DNA of 64,000 bases. It comes from Artocarpus heterophyllus (taxonomy: Eukaryota; Streptophyta; Magnoliopsida; Rosales; Moraceae). This document shows positions 57,312 to 64,000 of the stretch, in pieces. The stretch lies in the NCBI GenBank assembly GCA_025403435.1, contig CM046341.1:1330802-1394801 (forward strand), in the 5' to 3' direction. Numbering within the stretch: position 1 is the stretch's first letter; each line of letters opens with the position of its first letter. A program made the position numbers and the translations under genes. The notes beneath the pieces are model-generated. The model worked only from the letters and a program-made list of their open reading frames with translations, did no database searches and was not told the DNA's origin.

Positions 57312-58645
57312 TCAAAGCTCATAAGTTATGCCTACTTTAACAATCCGCTTGTGGGGAATGTCAAAAACACTGTCATGATTTTGCCTCAAATTTCTCTTCA
57401 AGAAACTATAAGCATAATCAATCAAGATCCTCTTTGTTATACAAGATCGTGGACAGGCGATCACTTCGCTTTCGGCCATCAGGTGGACTGCACCAATTCT
57501 CCATGCCTCTTCAACTCCTTCAATCTCTCTTCCCATCGTCTGGCGATCACGATGCCGTTTCTCTTCCTGATCAGCCACTAGTTGATATTCCACACTAATC
57601 TCTTCATTGGCCATCTCTTTGTTTGCAATCTCTTCATATGTAATTTCTTCATTAGCAATCTCTTCATTGGAAATCTATTCATCAGTAATCTCTTCATTCG
57701 CAATCTCCTGGCCTTTATCATGATAATCACCACACAAGTGATCCATCTCCATAAATCCCTTTAATTTTTCAATTAGCATTTGCTCTGAGCGTTCCTTCTT
57801 ATGAAAATCCATGTAGCCATCTAACAACACAATGAAACAAGTGCAGCTCCTTAGGCTCAATTCTATGAAAGCAGAACCGTTCTTCCACCGGAACCTTGCA
57901 TATAGGCAATGATTTGATGGAGACAAAGACGAGTACCGAGTGTAGCGGTTGCAGATTTTCCACATGGTGCTTGAAGATTGGTGGAATGCCCTCAACAAGC
58001 TCCGTATAGAACAGCACGAGGCCAGGTATTCGACAAAGCTTCGTGTTATTGAAAATCTCTTTCACATCTAGGGGAGAAATTTTATGATCAAGCTCTTAAT
58101 AATACTTTCTCCGGCACACATTGTTCCAAACGAGCATTATCAACACTAGTACTGACCCGAAGGCAAGGGGAAGACACCCTCCTTTGTCTATTTCGTAAAG
58201 GACTGAACTAGCACCAATGGTGAAAACATATACGATCACGAGAAGGACATGAGTTTTCCATATCATTACCATGATTAGAACCATGAAGCATGATGTGATC
58301 ACCATTACCATCACCAATGCTAATCCTGTACGCAATGAAATATTGTAAATGAACCAGGTAGAATCGGAATATCGTATGGCTACATTTGCCAATTAGCGAA
58401 CCTCTCAACCAGTCGTAATTTTGTACATCTATTTCCTGCATCACAAAGTACTATAGTATGATGATTTTTTTTTTTTTGGGACAAATTGGAAAATAGTTGC
58501 TTGAAAATGATATAGTATACTACTATACGAAAATTAAAGTTAAAACCAGAATTAACTTTATTGTACCGTAGGCGTTGCCAAGCAATACAGGGCTCCTGAA
58601 AGCTAAAGTGATTGCCGCACAAGCAAACATGAGCAGGTAGTCCAT
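57312..58645 (-). pseudogene. HAK/KUP potassium transporter, 3' fragment
   Basis: HAK/KUP transporters move K+ across plant plasma membranes. Only the C-terminal part is present. Exon 58,645-58,567 reads MDYLLMFACAAITLAF then GNAYG; an intron follows (58,566-58,326, GT-AG, in phase); the next exon starts at 58,325 with LALVMVMVITSCFMVLIMVM and MIWKTHVLLVI. Further blocks are IPGLVLFYTELVEGIPPIFK, FVSIKSLPICKVPVEERF, HLMAESEVIACPRS, YAYSFLKRNLRQ and GITYEL at the end. It is broken by a TAA at 58,096-58,098, a frameshift near 57,826 and a TAG at 57,675-57,677. The transmembrane N-terminal half is missing upstream of 58,645. Non-functional. Confidence 0.85.
57593..57709 (-). repeat. 15-bp coding minisatellite inside the HAK/KUP pseudogene
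   Basis: About eight imperfect copies of a 15-bp unit encode NEEIA/NEEIT-like pentapeptides on the minus strand, in the cytoplasmic loop region of the transporter. Normal family members have no such repeat that I know of, so it probably arose after the gene died or in a variable loop. Confidence 0.7.
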
Positions 58646-58694
58646 CGAATAAATAATTTGATGCTACTATAAATAATATATTCTATAACAAGTA

Positions 58695-58733
<39 letters not shown>

Positions 58734-59685
58734 TTGTGTGTGTGTTTATATATATCTCGAAGGACTTTGTCAACATTCTAAAAAAAGCTTCTGATCCTTC
58801 ACTGATTTGGATCTAATAAATGAGCTGTCTTTCATTAAAACACCCCTTGCCAATTTGATTAAGGTTTAAGCAATGGAAACGGTCTTCAGCTTGAAAAATC
58901 ATTTCTATTCTATGGATTATAACCTCGTTACTAATAAAATAATAGGACCCAATGTAGTACGTAATATTAGGTCACCTTATTTTGTTAGAAGCAATATTAT
59001 AATACCATAGAGTTAAATATTATTACTCTTTAACTTAAGAAGTAAGATCTTTTTAACTAATTTAGTGTCCTTTTTATGAGTGTTCGTGAACAGTTTTGGC
59101 GGTTTTTTCTCTAGACCATTGACTAAACCAATAATAAAATAAATTTTAGTTTTAGACGGTTTGGTCATTTTTATTTTTTTTGATAAAACCAAACTAAACC
59201 AAATCACTCATAAGTAGTTTAAACGGTTTTGTTTGGATAGTTTATGCTTCATATTAAATTTATTTAATATTTAACAAAAAAGTATAAAATGTTTAAAGTT
59301 TACCCTTTAAAACTTTAATACAAACCAAAAATCAAACTAAAAAGTTTACCAATAAACAAACTAAAAAGTAAAAAATACAACTAAATAATATAACACAACA
59401 CAATTAAATATTAAACTTTCCACTGCTATTGATAAACTCTCCTACTAATAAACTTGGTAGTCTAAAGTATTTAGAAGGAACATACGAGATATATTTAAAG
59501 TGGTATATTTTCCCTATACTAATCCAAAATACATATATCCCAAATGATAATTAAACGATCAATGTGATCTTGGAATGATCACAAAACAGGTTCATTTTTT
59601 TTGCTTCACAACCTAATGAGGCGTCCACTTTATTACAAATCCAGATACACACTCCACTAGTACCATATTGTTTTACATATACAAA

Positions 59686-59721
<36 letters not shown>

Positions 59722-59756
59722 TACGTAATTTCCAATATATATCTCCTAGAAAGTCA
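58646..59756. other. Intergenic DNA
   Basis: (TA)n runs at 58,700-58,730 and 59,685-59,719. Bases 59,060-59,400 have 'aaaccaaactaaacc'-type repeats resembling 53,990-54,100, likely fragments of one dispersed repeat. No gene recognised. Confidence 0.5.
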
Positions 59757-60095
59757 CTAATGTTGTCGGCGATTAGCATCTTGCGGGGGCGGGGGCGGGG
59801 GCCAAGAACTGCGATAGTCATGGTGTGAGTCGACGTCCGAGGCGGATCCCCCCCAACCATTGGATTCATCATCTCGATCATCATCTTCTTCTTCGTCATT
59901 AGAAGACTTATTTTTTCTAATTCTAGCAACAGTTCCAATATTAACCTTTCGATCAAGATTAATACTATTCATATAGCTTCGGAGTTGATCAACCACTTGA
60001 TGACTATTGGTAGTAGCCAGATCACTTTTAGCTTTTGCTTGGAAAGATATTACAAACATGAGAAAGGCAACAAAGAGCGCAATTGAGATCTTCAT
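59757..60095 (-). CDS. Small secreted acidic, proline-tailed peptide precursor C1
   Basis: A 112-residue precursor. Signal peptide of about 23 residues (MKISIALFVAFLMFVISF, ending AKA). A polar mid-section (NINLDRKVN-like, RIRKNK) is followed by the strongly acidic stretch DEEEDDDRDDES, then GWGG, and a C-terminal segment HHDYRSSWPPPPPP ending QDANRRQH. No cysteines. The organisation (signal peptide, variable acidic region, short C-terminal DY…P-rich stretch) is that of tyrosine-sulfated peptide precursors such as RGF/GLV or PSY, but the core motifs of those families are not matched, so I leave it unnamed. The ATG at 60,095 lies shortly after an acceptor-like TTTTTTTTTTCAG (minus strand, near 60,134), suggesting a leader intron as in families A and B. 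Confidence 0.65.
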   Translation of the reverse strand: MKISIALFVAFLMFVISFQAKAKSDLATTNSHQVVDQLRSYMNSINLDRKVNIGTVARIRKNKSSNDEEEDDDRDDESNGWGGSASDVDSHHDYRSSWPPPPPPQDANRRQH

Positions 60096-60709
60096 GTTGA
60101 TTAAACTGCTTGTTCTTCAGTACTAATTAACCCTGAAAAAAAAAAGGCGAAGAAATAGAGAGGGATATAAAATCCTAAGTAGCACTAAGTATGCTAAATG
60201 GTTATCAAATTACTAATTGGCATGCAAAAGAGAGTAGAACTAGGGTTATGAAGGAAACCATACCAAATTTTTTTCCCCTCCTATGAGAATTTCCTCTCAA
60301 TAACTAGTGTAATGAACTTCCAATATGTATAGGAAGATATATATAAACTTTCAATTGGAGAGTTTAAATATTTATGATGATGATTAGATAGTTGATCTGT
60401 GAATGATCAAAATATTTCGTTAAAATATAAAACTATTGTTGGTCGGTCACTTTTTAAAAATTTAAGCTTAATTTAGGAATGACAACATAGCAGGTCCATA
60501 TGTTAGGAGGAATGCAAAAAAATAAAAACAATAAAACTACTGTTGAGCAATGCTATTTAATTATAGTTTAAGTTTTTGGGATGGATTGATAAACTAGCAT
60601 GTCGAGCGCATTACGAAAAGGCCAATAAATTTGCAGTGCGGGTATCACGATGTTGTTGCACCATTGGCAGCGCGGTGTGGCCACAAACATAAGTAATCAT
60701 GTTTATTAA

Positions 60710-61207
60710 GATACACTTTCATTGATAGTTTTATTAATTATTTAATGAGTAATACTGTGCATTATGTATTTATGTGTTTCTAATATGTCAGGTTGCAACA
60801 CTAGGGTGATGGCTGGTTGGATACAGAAAATTTTTATTGTTAGTAATATTATTCCAACTTGAAATAACTATGAGCAAAAATAAGAACACGTTCTAAATAA
60901 TTAATGTTGCTTTCCCTGACGCCTAACAAAATTAACATCTTATGAGGTCAAAACTAGCTGTAGCACATTATATATATAAATGCGCAAGTGTCTTAAGGAT
61001 GAGGAAAGGCAAAATTAATGCAAACAAAAAGTATTTATATTGCACATAATTATTGCAAATTTGATTAATATTACTAAAAGCAAAAAAATTATCTGTATCC
61101 AACCAGCCATCGCCATAGTGTTGCAACTTGACATATTGGAACATAATGCACATTATTGCTCATTAAATAATTAATAAAGTAATATTTCAACAAAAGTAGT
61201 GCATACA
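60710..61207. repeat. Long inverted repeat (foldback element)
   Basis: The left arm (about 60,715-60,850) and right arm (about 61,070-61,205) are inverted copies over more than 100 bases. For example 'gatggctggttggatacaga' at 60,808 faces its complement near 61,095, and 'ttgcaacacta' at 60,794 faces 'tagtgttgcaa'. The arms are separated by roughly 200 bases. Transcription would give one long hairpin. Probably a MITE; no target duplication was fixed. Confidence 0.75.
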
Positions 61208-61728
61208 AATAAACAACTAAACTTCAAAAGTGACACCTATTCGTTATCTCAAAGAGTTTGTTCAAGGGAAACAATTATGTGGGTACAAACACAGTTTAAA
61301 TCTTCAAATATTTATCAAATATGGATGAATTTTTTTCCCTAATATAGCTATAGTAATGTGGCATTCGGATATGCAATAGCGTTTTTTAAAAGAATTTTCT
61401 ATAGGATTTTTCAAATTTATTACAAATCTGGAGAGAGATCTTTCTCCTTTTGCTTCGATCCAATGTTTAGTACGTATTGCATCGATCAAAATATTCAAAA
61501 AGGCTTGGAATTCGTGTACTTTTGTTTTCCAAATTTGATGGAAAATTTGAAAATAAGTTTGATATTTGAGTTTCTCTCTCTTTTTATTTTTAATTTCTTG
61601 TTGTACAAAGGCGTTGTAAGAAAAAGCAAGAAGCGTTAGATAGTCTATTTTTGAATCTTTATCGCAGTAAATAGTGTATATACCACAATTTTCCTTCACT
61701 CTAATGTTTACAATAGTTATAGGCTGAT

Positions 61729-61885
61729 TGACAGGGGCAGTCCAAACTAACTTCTCAATTATGAATCGTGTAAAGCTCTTATATGCTGCAGTAAAAATAA
61801 AAAATTTGTTATAGTGTAAAGCTCTCATATGCTGCAACAAAAACGATTCTAACCAATAGTTCTAACCATCATGCCAAACATTCTA
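61729..61885. mobile_element. Recurrent MITE copy
   Basis: Contains 'gtgtaaagctctcatatgct' (inverse hallmark) twice and ends 'ttctaaccatcatgccaaac', the family right end. Confidence 0.55.
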
Positions 61886-62084
61886 TAAATTATGTATCAC
61901 TTTTGAAGTCCAATTATTCACTTGTATGTACTGCTTTTTTTGAAAAAACTTTTATGCACTATTTTTATGTATAAATATTTTTAAATTAATGTATTTGAAT
62001 ATTAAGTCTTTAAGCGTTATATTCCCTCCACTGCTCCCTTTCAAATGCAAATGCAGCACACACACGAAGGCTTTGGGCTCGACC

Positions 62085-62130
62085 GGGCCCATATTTAACA
62101 ACCTGGGCCGTGTTCTCCTATGGCCCATTA
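62085..62130 (+). promoter_or_regulatory. Cluster of site II-like GGGCC motifs
   Basis: GGGCCC at 62,086-62,091, TGGGCC near 62,104 and TGGCCCA near 62,119 within 45 bases. Site II (TGGGCC/T) elements are common in plant promoters of replication and ribosomal genes. They lie about 900 bases before the SLD5 start, so the link is uncertain. Confidence 0.3.
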
Positions 62131-62594
62131 CCAGAAATATATATATTATATATAGGGCTGGTTTAGACCTATATAAAGTCAAAAGCTTTGATAGCAAGTT
62201 CTTATCAGAGTCGAGATTGGCCTGTTTTAAAGCGGCTCCATCTCTTCTATGAAAGGCAACAACGCCAACCTTTAATTCATTATTTTTTTTGGGAAATTTC
62301 CCTTTTTTTCTTTCATTTTATACAGATCGATCAGATTCCAAGTCCAGATGGATGAGTCAGATGTCAAGTTTGTGTGTGAATCCAACACCTTTACCATAAT
62401 CGTCCATGGGGTGTTAGATTCACTCACAAACTCACCATCTGCCACATCTCCTCGTATCTAAAAGGCTTCAATAGTATAAATATTACTGCCATATTTTTAG
62501 CCGTCAATTTATCTTACAAGAAACTCTACTAACCTATCTAATTTTTTTGAAAGAAAATTTTAGATTCTTATATTTTATCAAGTTTCGTTAACTT

Positions 62595-62755
62595 AAAAAG
62601 ATGGTTGGTAAAATCAATATTAACAAAATTTTTTTATTGTTACTGTGTAAAGTTTTTACATGCTACACTCATTAAAAAATGATCTACAATGTAAAACTCT
62701 CATGTATTACGATTTTTGTTTTAAAATTTCAGTTCTAACTATACTTCACAAACAC
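62595..62755. mobile_element. Recurrent MITE copy
   Basis: 'aatgtaaaactctcatgtat' and the right end 'cagttctaactatacttcac' followed by 'aaacacg' match the family. The left end near 'gatggttggtaaaatc' is diverged. Confidence 0.5.
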
Positions 62756-63036
62756 GTAAGAATTTTTTCTTTTACTTTTATTTATTAATACAACGTTTTG
62801 TTTTACTTTGGCATACACGGAATCTTGAGGATAAATGGACATATAATTAGTTTGTAGCGGATATAACCTATACTTTTATACATGCTAGAAACACACCCAC
62901 ACACACACACATATATATATATATATGTCTTTCGTGCCAAATTCGAGTCTGATTTCCCTCAAATTTCCGGTGCCTTTCTTGGAGAAGAAGAAGAAGAATT
63001 CAGAGAGAGAGATTTTGGTTCTTTGTGAATTCATCA

Positions 63037-63220
63037 ATGGCGTCTGGTTCAGGAGAGGGTTCAACCATACCGGAGATGGACGATTATGAGTTGTTGATTT
63101 CAATGATGGACATTGAGCATTTGAAGAGGGTTTGGCGTCAGGAGAAGGCAGCGCCAGAGATATTCCAGTTCGAGTCTACCTTGATTGGGAGAATTAAGGA
63201 ACAGATCCAGTTGATGGCAG
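63037..63220 (+). CDS. SLD5: GINS complex subunit SLD5, exon 1 (partial)
   Basis: SLD5 is one of four GINS subunits; GINS binds MCM and CDC45 to form the nuclear replicative helicase. Exon 1 encodes 61 residues: MASGSGEGSTIPEMDDYELL, then SMMDIEHLKRVWRQEKAAPE, then FESTLIGRIKEQIQLM, the typical plant SLD5 N-terminus (acidic DDY start and the LKRxWRxEKAAPEI block). The ATG follows AATTCATCA and opens the conserved MASGSGEG start. The exon ends at CAG|GTTCAAG (63,220/63,221), phase 1. Remaining exons lie beyond the window. Intron 1 begins at 63,221 and contains an antisense copia insertion. The leader has CT/GA-rich stretches and a (CA)n-(TA)n run near 62,890-62,925. Confidence 0.82.
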
Positions 63221-63515
63221 GTTCAAGCTCTGAAATCTCTGTTTGTTTCCTCAAAAAATCCAGGGTCAGAAAAGAAAACCCATATCTTTCTCTATTAACT
63301 CGTCTTTTCACTTAATTTCTTATCGTACCTTATGACAGTTGCGAAATTTATTTCAGCTAATCCAGCTTGTTGTATTAGGCATCTTCATTTTTTTATTTTA
63401 TTTATTTTTTGAGATCGCTTCTATAATTTACATGAATAATCAAAAAAAAAAAATAACTGGGCCTAATATTTGATTAGCATGGTTCTTCCATTATTAGCGT
63501 GTGTTACCTCATTTT

Positions 63516-64000
63516 GATAGTATTTAGTAGCGTTGAAGTTTTACAGAAAACTTTGATGAAGATTCAAAAGAGAGAGAGGAAGATGATGAACAAAGGGAGA
63601 GTTTCTGAATTGTATGATCTCTCTATAATTTGTTGTATTGATGATCAAGATTAAATATACATCGTTTACCTTATCATATAGCAACATATGTAACGTTTTG
63701 CATAACAGAATTTCTAACTAATCACATGGATAACCGATTGAAGTCTAACTAACTTTAACTTACAGATTGTCAGTAACCCAACAGTTTACATGCAGTAGTC
63801 TGTTGTATACAGTAATTCAATGCACTCCTTTTTCTCTCAATATGCTCCCTCAAACTTAAAGTACTAAAATTTAGAACATTAAGTTTGTCTCTAAAGGAGC
63901 TAAAAGTCGAACTGGAAACTGCCTTAGTGAACACATCTGCTACTTGATCAATTGAGGGCATGTGTTTTACTACAAGAAGTTTTTGTTGAACTTTGTCCTG
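63516..64000 (-). mobile_element. 3' end of a Ty1-copia element, antisense in SLD5 intron 1
   Basis: On the minus strand, 64,000 to about 63,850 encodes the end of copia RNase H (LLVVKHMPSIDQVADVFTKA, then FRDKLNVLN), open to the window edge. A purine tract (GTTTGAGGGAGCA) follows, and then a probable LTR from 63,839 down to about 63,516, beginning TGAGAG on the minus strand. The outer LTR edge is approximate, and the rest of the element is outside the window. Confidence 0.75.

Larger units (their letters stand above)
61208..62900. other. Intergenic DNA upstream of SLD5
   Basis: Copies of the recurrent MITE lie at about 61,729-61,885 and 62,595-62,755. An open frame of 178 codons on the minus strand (61,840-61,304) overlaps the first of these and has no recognisable homology. 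Bases 62,085-62,130 hold three TGGGCC/GGCCCA motifs (site II type). Confidence 0.5.

Noticed and set aside
61304..61840. Open frame of 178 codons on the minus strand
   Set aside because: AT-rich Lys/Ile/Phe composition, no known motif, overlaps a MITE end; no promoter or splice signals support it.
1..64000. tRNA or rRNA genes
   Set aside because: No stretch with tRNA box A/B spacing or rRNA core sequence was noticed by eye; a covariance-model scan would be needed to exclude them.

Overview
The window is nuclear DNA of a eudicot plant. The evidence is spliced genes with plant-type introns, a MED8 Mediator gene, the first exon of the GINS subunit SLD5, a decayed HAK/KUP potassium transporter, Ty1-copia elements with plant primer sites, and CACTA and hAT miniature elements in AT-rich intergenic DNA with many (TA)n and (TG)n runs. 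Family or species cannot be fixed from the sequence alone.

Layout. 1-25,000: cluster A, a tandemly duplicated unit of roughly 4-5 kb carrying a small secreted peptide gene. Copies A1 (3,016), A2 (8,246) and A3 (19,364) look intact and A4 (22,925) is degenerate. The units are interrupted by a CACTA foldback element (4,245-4,771), an hAT element (5,399-6,204) and a non-autonomous copia element (11,957-17,851). 25,269-30,045 (minus strand): MED8, twelve coding exons, about 576 residues, one GC-AG intron. 30,206-32,960: a 1.37-kb tandem duplication of the MED8 5' flank. 33,000-57,000: cluster B, a second family of small secreted peptides. B1 (35,392) and B2 (40,699) are intact, B3 (43,608) is split by a full-length copia element (43,747-50,698), B4 (about 53,600) is a leader remnant and B5 (56,544) is a stunted copy. 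A 2.2-kb solo LTR (36,453-38,699) sits between B1 and B2. 57,312-58,645 (minus): HAK/KUP pseudogene. 59,757-60,095 (minus): a different secreted acidic/proline-rich peptide gene, C1. 60,710-61,207: a long inverted repeat. 63,037-63,220: exon 1 of SLD5, followed by the 3' end of an antisense copia element running off the window.

Main biological story. Two peptide families flank MED8. Both have a signal peptide, a leader intron ending just before the start codon, and a mid-precursor RRLL or RRIL motif of the kind cut by the plant site-1 protease SBT6.1. Family A ends in a conserved SNHxxxCTxxxxxC module; family B ends in an Asp/Tyr/Pro-rich tail. Both look like precursors of secreted signalling peptides amplified in tandem. 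I cannot assign them firmly to a named family; for A the nearest thing I can recall is CTNIP/SCREW, for B I have no match. B1 and B2 also carry a three-codon upstream ORF whose stop overlaps the main start codon.

The 43.7-kb copia element is also notable. Its gag start codon appears to lie in the LTR and to be spliced over a 1.6-kb intron. That intron holds the primer binding site and a dense array of perfect RNA hairpins, so the hairpins would be kept only in unspliced genomic RNA.
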